A DNA stretch of 18,717 nt from DHVE2 group archaeon (GCA_015522935.1 WALH01000077.1:1-18717), one strand, 5' to 3'. Numbered from the stretch's first letter, positions 1-6,914 are shown. The notes: generated from the sequence alone by a model not told the origin. Program-made: numbers and translations.

Positions 1-20
1 CGATGTATATGGGTTAATCG

Positions 21-653
21 ATGATTGAAATGGATGAAATGAAAGATGTGATAGAAAAGGTCGAGAAAAAGCTGATAGCAAGTTCCCAAGTTTACGCAGG
101 GATGAATTACATAGCATGGACGGTTGTATTATCTGTTTACCAGTTAATACTCTTGGGTGTGTACTTTAATAAAGGAGCTTATGAATGGCTCTGGACACAC
201 ACTATCTACGCGGGTATCTTTATGGGATTGTTCTGGGGCATATCCGCACTTTTCATAGCTTACATAAATGTGACCCTATGGAAGAAGACAAAGCATCTCA
301 TGCAGAGAAATAAGAAAAACGGGAAAGGTGCAGAAATAACCATGATTGCAGGGTGGGTAATTGCTGGCATACTGTTTGGGGTTCTTCCAATGATGATTTA
401 TGAACCGTGGAGCGCTGCCTTCTCTTTTCTGCTGTTTATAATTTCCGGTAATTCAGGAATCGCCATAGGTTTCCGTGATTACAAGGCAACAATGCCCGTG
501 ATAACTTCACTGATAGCCATTCCCTTCATAATTGTTGAATCAATAGATGCATCCTGGTTCATCGCAATACAGTTCGTTACGGTGGGATATGCATTATCCA
601 CAATTTTATATCTATGGAATACATTCACACTGGTGAATAATGATGCTAAGTGA
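21..653 (+). CDS. Six-helix integral membrane protein, function unknown
   Basis: I do not recognise the family. The 210-residue product has a short charged N-terminus (residues 1-25, rich in Glu/Lys and probably helical) and about six hydrophobic segments near residues 30-49, 61-86, 106-127, 131-150, 158-173 and 178-199. A basic loop (residues 88-104) lies between segments 2 and 3, which suggests a cytoplasmic side. There is no signal peptide or catalytic motif. The in-frame stop at 15-17 makes the ATG at 21 the first possible ATG; ATGs at 30 and 39 are alternatives. The end overlaps the winged-helix regulator by 14 nt, so the two are almost certainly cotranscribed. Small membrane proteins paired with such regulators are common in archaea. 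My inference is that the pair senses or manages a membrane-related signal. Confidence 0.75.
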   Translation: MIEMDEMKDVIEKVEKKLIASSQVYAGMNYIAWTVVLSVYQLILLGVYFNKGAYEWLWTHTIYAGIFMGLFWGISALFIAYINVTLWKKTKHLMQRNKKNGKGAEITMIAGWVIAGILFGVLPMMIYEPWSAAFSFLLFIISGNSGIAIGFRDYKATMPVITSLIAIPFIIVESIDASWFIAIQFVTVGYALSTILYLWNTFTLVNNDAK

Positions 654-933
654 AATTGCAAAAAATAGTGTATTAGGAAATTCCGTTCGCTTGGGAATTA
701 TGCTTTACCTTCTCCCCAGAAGAAAAGTGCTGTTCAAAACACTGCAGGAAGTTCTCGAACTCACCCCTGGAAATTTAGACTCACATCTTAAATTTTTGAA
801 AAGGCACGGGTATGTGGAGGTGAGAAAAATAATTGCAGATCGCCCGAGAACTGCTGTATGGATCACGGATTTAGGCGCAGAAGAAACGATGGAGTATATT
901 AAAGTTCTAAAAGAGGCCTTTTCACATAACTGA
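640..933 (+). CDS. Winged-helix DNA-binding protein (HTH_34/ArsR-MarR-like)
   Basis: A 97-residue transcription factor of the small archaeal winged-helix type. Residues 10-26 match the usual first helix of this group (VLGNSVRLGIMLYLL). Residues 31-56 form the helix-turn-helix, with the hallmark TPGNLDSHLKFL in the recognition helix. Residues 57-77 form the wing (GYVEVRK, then RPRTAVWIT), and a C-terminal helix (80-94) probably dimerises. There are no cysteine or metal-binding clusters and no ligand domain. Two adjacent ATGs (640 and 643) are possible starts; both lie inside the end of the membrane-protein gene, so translation is coupled. It is likely to regulate its own operon or a nearby target, but I see no clear operator. 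The TATA box of the tRNA starts only 17 nt after its stop codon. Confidence 0.85.
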   Translation: MMLSEIAKNSVLGNSVRLGIMLYLLPRRKVLFKTLQEVLELTPGNLDSHLKFLKRHGYVEVRKIIADRPRTAVWITDLGAEETMEYIKVLKEAFSHN

Positions 934-950
934 TAGTCTGGGAGGAAAAT

Positions 951-958
951 TTTATATT
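951..958 (+). promoter_or_regulatory. TATA box for the tRNA-Glu transcript
   Basis: TTTATATT follows a purine-rich stretch (GGAGGAAAA, 941-949) that could act as a BRE. The usual archaeal spacing puts the transcription start near 980-983, about 45 nt before the mature tRNA. No other TATA-like sequence sits closer to the tRNA. Confidence 0.6.
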
Positions 959-982
959 GAGATTCAACTTTCGCAACTTTGT

Positions 983-1020
983 GCTCCGGTGGTAGCGACC
1001 TGTTTAGGTCTGACCACCTC
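983..1020 (+). other. Leader hairpin upstream of tRNA-Glu
   Basis: The predicted tRNA leader folds into a two-part hairpin. The outer stem is GGTGGT (988-993) with ACCACC (1013-1018). The inner stem is GACCT (997-1001) with AGGTC (1006-1010), closed by a GTTT loop, and AGC/TG forms the internal loop. The 5' part of the leader (TGCTCCGGTGGT, 982-993) is identical to positions 1027-1038, which are the base before the tRNA and its first eleven bases. The outer stem therefore uses sequence copied from the tRNA. I cannot say whether this is a processing signal, a small RNA or a relic. Confidence 0.5.
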
Positions 1021-1027
1021 GCAAGAT

Positions 1028-1102
1028 GCTCCGGTGGTGTAGCCCGGCCAAGCATTAGGGGCTCTCAACCCCTCGACTCGGGTTCAAATCCCGGCCGGAG
1101 CA
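1028..1102 (+). tRNA. tRNA-Glu (anticodon CTC)
   Basis: A complete cloverleaf can be drawn. The acceptor stem is GCTCCGG (1028-1034) with CCGGAGC (1095-1101), and the discriminator base is A1102. The D arm is GTGT/GCAT around an A-G-rich loop. The anticodon stem AGGGG/CCCCT closes the seven-base loop CTCTCAA, with T33 and anticodon CTC, which reads GAG. The T stem TCGGG/CCCGG closes the loop TTCAAAT. No intron is visible and CCA is not encoded. An oligo-T stretch begins nine bases after the discriminator. Confidence 0.95.
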
Positions 1103-1109
1103 CTGAGCC

Positions 1110-1128
1110 CTTTTCTTAAAAAGAAAAG
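1110..1128 (+). terminator. Probable terminator after tRNA-Glu
   Basis: CTTTTCTT (1110-1117) pairs perfectly with AAGAAAAG (1121-1128) across an AAA loop. The pyrimidine arm itself supplies the T-run that archaeal RNA polymerase uses to stop. This is the first such sequence after the tRNA. Confidence 0.5.
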
Positions 1129-1134
1129 TGCCAC

Positions 1135-1335
1135 AGCCCGCCTACGGCAGGCTTGGTCGCATTTTACGATGCTCATTAAAGCCCTGTCTCAACAGGGCAA
1201 ACTCGCATCTTGCGATGCTCGTTTACCCCAAAAGAATTTGTCTCATTCTTTCCAGCTAAAGCCGCTTTCTTTCTAAGAAAGGGGCTAAAGACTACTGTAT
1301 TTAGGGATAAAGCACCTTTTTTAAAGGGGCTAAAG
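1135..1335. repeat. Gene-free region packed with hairpins and imperfect direct repeats
   Basis: No convincing gene lies between the tRNA and thiL. After the terminator-like hairpin come six further dyads: AGCC-GCC/GGC-GGCT (1135-1153); GCATT/GATGC (1159-1172); GCCCTGT/ACAGGGC (1181-1198, perfect); GCATC/GATGC (1205-1218); AAAGAAT/ATTCTTT (1231-1251, perfect); CTTTCTT/AAGAAAG (1265-1281), which extends to GCC/GGC at 1261-1285. A similar hairpin, CCTTT/AAAGG, lies at 1315-1327. Two direct repeats are present. The 23-nt unit at 1157-1179 recurs at 1203-1225 with four differences, one of which turns a G-T pair into a G-C pair. GGGGCTAAAG occurs at 1281-1290 and 1326-1335, each time closing a CTTT/AAAG hairpin. 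It could be a structured RNA or a cluster of short palindromic repeats. Confidence 0.65.
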
Positions 1336-1367
1336 AAGAATAGAGAGGATAAACCAAAATGAAAAAG

Positions 1368-1375
1368 ATAAATAA
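1368..1375 (+). promoter_or_regulatory. TATA-like box for thiL
   Basis: ATAAATAA is centred about 25 nt before the GTG start of thiL, the spacing expected for a leaderless archaeal transcript. No ribosome-binding sequence precedes the GTG, which agrees with this. Confidence 0.45.
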
Positions 1376-1396
1376 CTCCTTTCCTTATGGATTTTT

Positions 1397-2278
1397 GTGA
1401 AACTTCGAGATATGGGTGAAAGGAAAATAATAGACGAAATATGGAAAAAATTTGGTGAAAATGTGGAATATGATGACTGTGCGTTTGTTCCCGAAGAGGA
1501 TAAATATATTCTTTTCACAACGGATTTTGTTGCTGAGGGAACACACTTTATTCATAATGTAAATCCTGAAATTCTGGGAAAATTCATAGTGGCAGTAAAT
1601 TTAAGTGATATAGCTGCCATGGGAGGCATTGGGGATTATTTTCTCCTCTCCTCGTTTTTACCGGGAGATGCGGATTTTGAATTTTTAAGCGAGGTGATGA
1701 AAAGCCTTTATTTCTTTCTGAAATCCTATGGAATAAGGTATTTAGGTGGGGATTTGAAGGAATCATCAATTATTGGATTCTCAGGCTTTGCTGTGGGGCA
1801 TGTGGAAAAAAATAAAATTCTCAAGCGCAAAGGTGCGAAAATTGGAGATATAATAGGTGTATCTGGATTACTTGGTAAAAATGCCGCCTCATACTATCTA
1901 TGGAAGATGGGGCTGTTATCATTTGAGGAAGTTTTGAAAATCCAGCCAAAACTTGAAGAAGGACGAGAACTGGCGGGTAAAGCAAGGATTGCAATGGATA
2001 CTTCGGATGGATTAATTTCATCTTTGTATCAACTGCAGCGGATAAACAAGATTGGGTTTAAAGTGGACTGGAATTCTCTGCCACTTCATCCCCTCGCAAT
2101 GGAAGTTATTGAGGATTACGATGTATCCCTTTTCGATCTTCTGAACTTTGGAGGGGAATACCAATTGCTTTACTCAGCAGATAGAAAAATTATAGGATAT
2201 GAAATAGGAGAAGTTGTAAAAGAAATACAGGATTATGGAGGAAAAGGTTATGAAAGTTTTAGCAAAACACTGGACTAA
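1397..2278 (+). CDS. thiL: Thiamine-monophosphate kinase
   Basis: ThiL phosphorylates thiamine monophosphate to the active cofactor thiamine diphosphate, using ATP and Mg2+. It belongs to the PurM/ThiL fold. The 293-residue product has the family landmarks in order: MKLRDMGERKII at the N-terminus; the metal-binding DD at residues 26-27; TTDFVAEGTHF (41-51); AVNLSDIAAMGG (66-77); GGDLKES (118-123); and AMDTSDGL (199-206), with its conserved Asp residues. The start is a GTG. It is preferred because the N-terminal MKLRDMGER motif is typical of the family and a TATA-like box sits about 25 nt upstream; the internal ATG at 1412 would remove this motif. The 3' end contains the ribosome site and first codons of the radical-SAM gene. 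No thiamine synthesis gene is nearby, so the operon link is not explained by pathway. Confidence 0.92.
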   Translation: MKLRDMGERKIIDEIWKKFGENVEYDDCAFVPEEDKYILFTTDFVAEGTHFIHNVNPEILGKFIVAVNLSDIAAMGGIGDYFLLSSFLPGDADFEFLSEVMKSLYFFLKSYGIRYLGGDLKESSIIGFSGFAVGHVEKNKILKRKGAKIGDIIGVSGLLGKNAASYYLWKMGLLSFEEVLKIQPKLEEGRELAGKARIAMDTSDGLISSLYQLQRINKIGFKVDWNSLPLHPLAMEVIEDYDVSLFDLLNFGGEYQLLYSADRKIIGYEIGEVVKEIQDYGGKGYESFSKTLD

Positions 2279-3254
2279 ATTAGAGGGAAACAAAGTGAGA
2301 TGCGAACTCTGCCCATTTAGATGTGTTCTCAAGGAAGGGCAGACGGGAGTGTGCAGGGTTCGTAAAAATATAGGGGGAAAACTTTACACAATGATTTACG
2401 GCTCAGTATCGTCTATAGCTGTGGATCCAATAGAAAAAAAACCCCTCTTTCATTTCAAGCCCGGTTCGCAGGTTTTTTCCATATCAACTGTTGGATGCAA
2501 TCTCAGATGCAAGCACTGTCAGAACTGGGAAATAAGTCAGGTTGGACCGGATGAATTTCCATATTTAAGGGAATACACACCTGAAGAAATCGTTGCTATG
2601 GCCCTTCCATACGATGGAATAGCATTCACTTACAATGAGCCAACAATCTGGCACGAGTTCAATCTGGATGTGTCTAAACTTGCTAAAAAAGAAGGTCTAT
2701 ACACAGTTTATGTAACGAATGGATACATAAACGAAGAACCATTGAGGGAGATTATAAGGTATATAGATGCATTCAATATAGATGTTAAGGCCTTTAATGA
2801 CGAGTTTTACCGAAAAATAGTTGGTGGCCACTTGGATCCTGTGCTAAAAACAGTTGAAATAGTGCATTCTCTTGGGCGTCATTTGGAACTTACATATCTC
2901 ATTATCCCCACTCTCAACGACAGCGAAGAAGAGATAAGAAAATTCGTACAGTGGGTTCATAATCTGGATCCAGATATTCCTGTGCATTTCTCCAGATTCT
3001 TTCCAATGTACAAGCTGACAGATAAACCGCCAACTCCGGTAAAGATCCTTCACAGGGCGTATGAGATTGCTAAAGAAGTTGGGTTGAATTATGTTTATCT
3101 GGGGAATACATGGGAGCCAGAGTACGAGAGCACATACTGCCCTTACTGCGGAAATCTTCTTATAAAGAGGGTTTACTATAACACGGAAATCGTCGGGCTA
3201 ACTAAGGATGGCCGTTGCAAGAAATGCGGAAAGAAGGTTAATATACGGCTTTAA
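2250..3254 (+). CDS. amrS: Radical SAM enzyme of the AmmeMemoRadiSam (AmrS/PflA-like) type
   Basis: A 334-residue radical SAM protein of the AmrS family, older name pyruvate-formate-lyase activating enzyme homologue. An N-terminal cysteine group (C18, C21, C25) is followed by VDPIEKKPLFHF, a signature of this family. The CxxxCxxC motif (C83, C87, C90 in GCNLRCKHCQNW) binds the 4Fe-4S cluster that cleaves S-adenosylmethionine. A C-terminal zinc ribbon (C297, C300, C323, C326) is also present. I chose the ATG at 2250 because GGAGG at 2238-2242 lies eight bases upstream; an in-frame ATG at 2235 has no such site. It overlaps thiL by 29 nt. In many genomes this gene goes with Memo and AMMECR1 genes, but neither is in this window. 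The substrate is not established to my knowledge. Confidence 0.85.
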   Translation: MKVLAKHWTKLEGNKVRCELCPFRCVLKEGQTGVCRVRKNIGGKLYTMIYGSVSSIAVDPIEKKPLFHFKPGSQVFSISTVGCNLRCKHCQNWEISQVGPDEFPYLREYTPEEIVAMALPYDGIAFTYNEPTIWHEFNLDVSKLAKKEGLYTVYVTNGYINEEPLREIIRYIDAFNIDVKAFNDEFYRKIVGGHLDPVLKTVEIVHSLGRHLELTYLIIPTLNDSEEEIRKFVQWVHNLDPDIPVHFSRFFPMYKLTDKPPTPVKILHRAYEIAKEVGLNYVYLGNTWEPEYESTYCPYCGNLLIKRVYYNTEIVGLTKDGRCKKCGKKVNIRL

Positions 3255-3310
3255 TAAGAAGTTAAGAACATTTTTTATCCTTGCGTAACATATCCCCTCT
3301 TGGTGATTTC

Positions 3311-5167
3311 ATGAAATGGAATGAAAAAACATTTGCGAAATTAACAGCGTTGAACGATGTCTCCATAACCTCCGATGGAAATATGGTTGCATATGTTTTG
3401 AAAAAAGCAAATATCAAGGATAACAGATATGAGAACACGATAGTAATAGAAGATCTGAAGAATGGAAAAAGGAGATATGTTGAAGATGGTGTTATGCCCA
3501 AGTTCTCTCCCGATGGAAAGAAGATGCTTTATTTACGTGTGGATGAGGAAAAGAAAAAGAGCGACCTTTATCTTCTTGAATTAGAAACTATGACCTCCAA
3601 AAAACTTTTGGAAGCGAAGAATATAAAGGGTGTTGACTGGAACCGAGATTCGAGAAAGATTCTCATTTTGATTTCGAAGAAGTTAGAAGATGAGGATCTC
3701 TATTATGATTCATCTGTGCCCGTATGGTTCAACGGTGAGGGATTCAGAGACAACGAGGAATTTGTGATTCAGATTTACGACACTGAAGGTGAAGTTGTGC
3801 TCGAGGAAATAGAGGATATGTATGTTAACCGAGCTTTATGGCATGGGGATTCGATTATTTATTCCGTGGCAAAAAGGGAAAATCCATTTAAGATTTACGA
3901 TATTTATTCATATAAGAACAGGAAGAAGAAAATATTTTCTGAAGTTTCGTTCTATCCTATTCACTCCAATGGCAAATCACTTTTGCTTTTAGGAAAGAAA
4001 AAGAAGAAGTATCTGAGCGAGCATGATTATCTATGGATTTACGATGGAAAAAATATTCATGCAGTTTCGGAAAAATACGGACTGGAAAATTATAGTGGAA
4101 AACTGGATAGTGAGGGAAATGTTTACGCGATCACTGCGGATTCAGGAAGCGTTGTTTTGGAGAAATACGAAAAGGGAGAGAGAAAGAGAATAATGGGTGA
4201 GAGATGCTATGTATATTCTTTTGATATTGCCAAAAATGGAAAAATTGCTTTTCTGAAAATGAGTGATATTGAATACGGTGAACTCTACTTTTACGATGGA
4301 AAGGTGAGAAGGATAACCTCCTATAATTCTGAAATACTCAAAAAATTAAGGCCGAAAGAGCATATACATTTTAAGTACCACAGTTTTGATGGAAAAGAGT
4401 TGGATGGATGGTATATTAAACCCCGCAGAAGGAAAAAATCCCCACTTGTGGTTTTTGTTCATGGAGGACCTAAAGGAATGTACGGCTACTATTTCCACCT
4501 GAATGCTCAGCTCTTAGCAAATAATGGCTACTACGTTCTTTTCACTAATCCCCGTGGCTCTTCAGGTTATGATGAGAAATTCGCATTAGAGGTTATAGAG
4601 AGAACGGGTCTGGAGGATTTCAAGGATATTATGCATGGCCTTGAAGCCCTTTTGAAAATGGAGACGAATATTGATGAGAAAAGAATTGGAATAACTGGCA
4701 TAAGTTACGGAGGCTACATGACCAACTGGGCAGTAACGCAGAGTGACAAATTCAAGGCTGCTATAAGCGAACAAGGAATATCGTACTGGCTCACATCGTA
4801 TGCTTTTTCGGACATCGGGCTGTGGTTTGACCGGGAAATTATCGGAGATAATCCTCTCAAAAACGATAATTACAGGAAGTTGAGCCCGCTATTCTACGCA
4901 GATAAGGTTAAAGCGTCGATCCTCTTTATCCACAGTCTTGAGGATTACAGATGCCCGCTTGACCAATCGCTAATGTTCTATCATATTCTCAAGGATTTGG
5001 GCAAGGATGCCTACATTGCAATATTCAAGCAGGGTGAGCACGGACACAGTATTCGTGGGAAGCCAAGGCACAGGATGAAGAGGTACAAGATATTTCTGGA
5101 GTTCTTCAACTCAAAACTGAAGGAGAAAAAGGAATTCAAAATAGAGGAAGTTCTGGGCAAAAAATAA
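3311..5167 (+). CDS. S9 family peptidase (acylaminoacyl-peptidase/prolyl oligopeptidase type)
   Basis: A 618-residue serine peptidase of clan SC. The first about 375 residues show repeating beta-propeller patterns (SPDGKKMLYLR, WNRDSRKILIL), which gate access to the active site. The C-terminal alpha/beta-hydrolase domain has the oxyanion HGG (in VFVHGGPKG), the nucleophile Ser465 in GISYGG, a probable Asp545 (HSLEDYRCP) and His577 or His579 (GEHGHS). It probably removes acylated residues or dipeptides from peptides in the cytoplasm, since no signal peptide is visible. The ATG at 3311 is preferred because GGTGAT (3302-3307) precedes it; the in-frame TTG at 3281 lacks this support. TTTTTTATCC at 3271-3280 may be the TATA box. 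It is convergent with yhbY, two bases apart. A peptide-fermenting life style would fit, but that is inference. Confidence 0.9.
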   Translation: MKWNEKTFAKLTALNDVSITSDGNMVAYVLKKANIKDNRYENTIVIEDLKNGKRRYVEDGVMPKFSPDGKKMLYLRVDEEKKKSDLYLLELETMTSKKLLEAKNIKGVDWNRDSRKILILISKKLEDEDLYYDSSVPVWFNGEGFRDNEEFVIQIYDTEGEVVLEEIEDMYVNRALWHGDSIIYSVAKRENPFKIYDIYSYKNRKKKIFSEVSFYPIHSNGKSLLLLGKKKKKYLSEHDYLWIYDGKNIHAVSEKYGLENYSGKLDSEGNVYAITADSGSVVLEKYEKGERKRIMGERCYVYSFDIAKNGKIAFLKMSDIEYGELYFYDGKVRRITSYNSEILKKLRPKEHIHFKYHSFDGKELDGWYIKPRRRKKSPLVVFVHGGPKGMYGYYFHLNAQLLANNGYYVLFTNPRGSSGYDEKFALEVIERTGLEDFKDIMHGLEALLKMETNIDEKRIGITGISYGGYMTNWAVTQSDKFKAAISEQGISYWLTSYAFSDIGLWFDREIIGDNPLKNDNYRKLSPLFYADKVKASILFIHSLEDYRCPLDQSLMFYHILKDLGKDAYIAIFKQGEHGHSIRGKPRHRMKRYKIFLEFFNSKLKEKKEFKIEEVLGKK

Positions 5168-5169
5168 TT

Positions 5170-5391
5170 TCACATCTTTTTAAGCATGGCTGTAAAGCCC
5201 TTTATTTCCACGATTTCCGCGTTGATTTGAGATGCAACGCTCTCAATTCTCATTTTGAAATCCTCTCTATCCGAATTTTTCAGAAACTTTATCTTCACGA
5301 TTCTCCTCTTCTTGAGCTGGGCTTTTATTTCTTCTATCACGTCTTCAGTTATTCCTTTTTTCCCAATTTGCACGGTGGCTTTAATCTGCAT
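5170..5391 (-). CDS. YhbY/CRM-domain RNA-binding protein
   Basis: A 73-residue protein of the CRS1-YhbY (CRM) type, a small alpha/beta RNA-binding fold linked in bacteria to ribosome assembly. The conserved start IGKKGITEDVIEEI is present (residues 9-22), followed by a basic strand and turn (KKRRIVKIKFL, 27-37), a helix, and a final strand pair ending in GFTAMLKK. Almost the whole protein is the domain. The ATG at 5391 is supported by a TATA-like box about 24 nt upstream that overlaps the cobY stop codon. It therefore either has its own promoter or is read as the last gene of the cobZSY unit. The archaeal role is not established; ribosomal RNA binding is inferred from the fold. Confidence 0.8.
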   Translation of the reverse strand: MQIKATVQIGKKGITEDVIEEIKAQLKKRRIVKIKFLKNSDREDFKMRIESVASQINAEIVEIKGFTAMLKKM

Positions 5392-5412
5392 ACCTGTGTT
5401 TATAATTCATCC

Positions 5413-5418
5413 TTTAAA
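5413..5418 (-). promoter_or_regulatory. TATA-like box for yhbY overlapping the cobY stop codon
   Basis: On the minus strand TTTAAA, followed by GG, is centred about 24 nt before the yhbY ATG. The TAA of cobY (5416-5414) lies inside it. The spacing fits a leaderless transcript. Confidence 0.4.
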
Positions 5419-5917
5419 TAAGTAGCGTTCTGAATCTTTTTGCTCTCTCAAAATCCTCAGGCGTGTTGACATTAATCCCGATTAACGGATCATCAAATTC
5501 GTAAATCTCCTCACCCTCCCGAGCAACAATATTTATCCCTACATAATTCCCGTTATGCACTCCTGCAATACTTTTTCCCTTAAAACTTGCCATGATTTCC
5601 TCTATGTGCCTCCTACTAACGAATGGAAGATCACAGGCAACCGTTAGGAATGGTTCTTTCAAAAATTCCATGAGGAACTGGATATCCTCCACGTACCCTT
5701 TTCCCGGAGTTTTTATGCAAGGATATCTCTTTTTCACATAATTAGCAGTTTCAGGGGCATTTTTAGATATGGCTACAAAGTATTTTCGCATCCAAGATAC
5801 TGATTCCACTGCAACATCCAATAATCTTTTCTCTCCAAATTTCAAAATGCATTTCTCCTTGCCGAATCTCTCTGCTCTGCCTCCTGCCATCACAATTCCG
5901 ATATTAATTTGAGGCAT
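5414..5917 (-). CDS. cobY: Adenosylcobinamide-phosphate guanylyltransferase (archaeal CobY)
   Basis: CobY transfers GMP from GTP to adenosylcobinamide phosphate to give adenosylcobinamide-GDP, replacing the bacterial bifunctional CobU. The 167-residue product is a compact nucleotidyltransferase. It has the nucleotide loop MAGGRAERFGKEKCIL (10-25), the metal-binding Asp region VACDLPFVS (about 93-101), and the late motif IGINVNTPEDFERA (147-160). The ATG at 5917 places the first strand (INIGIVM) before the loop and has GGTGA about seven bases upstream. It overlaps cobS by 28 nt, so the two are translationally coupled. CobY proteins do not phosphorylate cobinamide itself, which explains why archaea with this enzyme also need CbiZ, found here at 9370-9966. 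Confidence 0.9.
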   Translation of the reverse strand: MPQINIGIVMAGGRAERFGKEKCILKFGEKRLLDVAVESVSWMRKYFVAISKNAPETANYVKKRYPCIKTPGKGYVEDIQFLMEFLKEPFLTVACDLPFVSRRHIEEIMASFKGKSIAGVHNGNYVGINIVAREGEEIYEFDDPLIGINVNTPEDFERAKRFRTLLI

Positions 5918-6570
5918 AGCATAGTCACCATCCTTCCGATTTCATTGGATGCACCAAGAACATCTCCATTGAATCCTCCAAATCTCTTAACGGAGAGCCA
6001 GTAAACTCCTGCAGCCGCAGGTAAGGATAGAAGCAGGAAGAGGGAATAAAAACCAAAGAAGAAATATGCAAGAGGTATTGTGATTACCCAAGAAATAGCA
6101 TACCTTTTCCAATTGAATTTTCGGGCAAAGAATTCTCCCAAACCTCCCCCAATGGGTTTTCCTAAAAGCAATGTGAGCATAGTTAATTTTGCCCCCATCT
6201 CTGAAATTGCGAAAAAATAAAAATCTGGCATTACGGAGGAGATTTCTATTGCTACGAGGAATATCGCCGCTATAACTCCGAAACTCCCAACACGGGGGTC
6301 TTTCATCGCTTTATATCCACCGCCTAATCCGTCAAAGAAGTCCATTAAAGCCTCAAGATGCATCGGGCCCCAGAGGAGATAGATGGAGAGAATGCTCAGA
6401 ACATAACCAAGGAGATTTGGAATGACAAGGGAGATTAAATAGGGAATTATGGACAATCCAAATGCAAGAGCAGGAAGAAGGTAAACAGTATTTGCCGCAT
6501 CTTCTAAATTTCCCTTCGCAGGAATGCGGGTGAAGAAGGAGATTACCATTGAAACGCCCTCGTCATGCAT
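5890..6570 (-). CDS. cobS: Adenosylcobinamide-GDP ribazoletransferase (cobalamin-5'-phosphate synthase)
   Basis: CobS joins adenosylcobinamide-GDP to alpha-ribazole (or its phosphate) in the membrane, making cobalamin or its 5'-phosphate. The 226-residue polytopic protein has the family signatures: FFTRIPAKG near the N-terminus (12-20); the catalytic region HLEALMDFFDGLGGG (71-85); MKDPRVGSFGV (89-99); and near the C-terminus GGFNGDVLGASNEIGR. The first conserved region reads HLEALMDFFDG where most relatives have HLDGLADTADG; the final Asp-Gly is kept. Five to six hydrophobic segments are present. The ATG at 6570 gives a 28-nt overlap with cobZ; the ATG at 6549, with GAGGG upstream, is a shorter alternative. 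The final phosphate is presumably removed by CobZ. Confidence 0.9.
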   Translation of the reverse strand: MHDEGVSMVISFFTRIPAKGNLEDAANTVYLLPALAFGLSIIPYLISLVIPNLLGYVLSILSIYLLWGPMHLEALMDFFDGLGGGYKAMKDPRVGSFGVIAAIFLVAIEISSVMPDFYFFAISEMGAKLTMLTLLLGKPIGGGLGEFFARKFNWKRYAISWVITIPLAYFFFGFYSLFLLLSLPAAAGVYWLSVKRFGGFNGDVLGASNEIGRMVTMLCLKLISEL

Positions 6571-6911
6571 CCCGCTATCAATCCACCATAGGCATCATCC
6601 TGGAATGGAGGTAACTGAGATAAAATTCCCGGCTTTTTGGTATCGTAACGGAAGAAGTTAAACAAAGCGTTCCTTCCACCAATGTACTCGGCAATTTCAA
6701 TTCCAATCATTTCATCAGCAACTAAATACGAGGGATCATCATTAACCAAATTCAGAGAATCAAGGTACTCTGCCGCCTTGAGAAGAGCGATAATATTTAT
6801 ATCCTTCATCGCATTTCTCAAAATTTCTCTGAATTTTTCAACATCATCTTTGGAATATTCTCCGGCGAACAACTGGAATGCCGCTTCTATCAATTCTTCC
6901 TCACTGACCAT
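6543..6911 (-). CDS. cobZ: Alpha-ribazole-5'-phosphate phosphatase CobZ (PgpA-like)
   Basis: CobZ is the archaeal non-orthologous replacement of CobC; it dephosphorylates alpha-ribazole phosphate or cobalamin-5'-phosphate. The 122-residue product has a helical N-terminal part (1-55) and then the PgpA-type core: ADEMIGIEIAEY (65-76), FFRYDTKKPG (86-95) and QDDAYGGLIAG (104-114). These hold the acidic residues expected to bind metal. Because PgpA family members also act on phosphatidylglycerophosphate, sequence alone is not decisive, but its place upstream of cobS and cobY makes CobZ much more likely. I start at the ATG at 6911 because a TATA-like box lies about 25 nt upstream; an ORF extension to 6959 would run through the promoter. 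It is divergent from cobT. Confidence 0.85.
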   Translation of the reverse strand: MVSEEELIEAAFQLFAGEYSKDDVEKFREILRNAMKDINIIALLKAAEYLDSLNLVNDDPSYLVADEMIGIEIAEYIGGRNALFNFFRYDTKKPGILSQLPPFQDDAYGGLIAGCMTRAFQW

Positions 6912-6914
6912 AAT

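Noticed and set aside
1..28. Possible end of an upstream gene: two frames stay open from the first base and stop at 22-24 or 26-28.
   Set aside because: Only seven or eight codons are visible and two frames compete, so no gene can be assigned.
988..1018. Kink-turn or box C/D element in the tRNA leader, suggested by CTGA at 1010-1013.
   Set aside because: There is no RTGATGA box C and the internal loop does not place the two G-A pairs correctly.
982..1038. Attachment site of an integrated element in the tRNA gene.
   Set aside because: The repeat is only 12 nt, involves the 5' end and lies 45 nt away, and no integrase is in the window; it is kept only as a remote option.
705..1055. Long minus-strand reading frame of 116 codons.
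   Set aside because: It lies across the winged-helix gene, the tRNA promoter and the tRNA itself, with no protein-like pattern.
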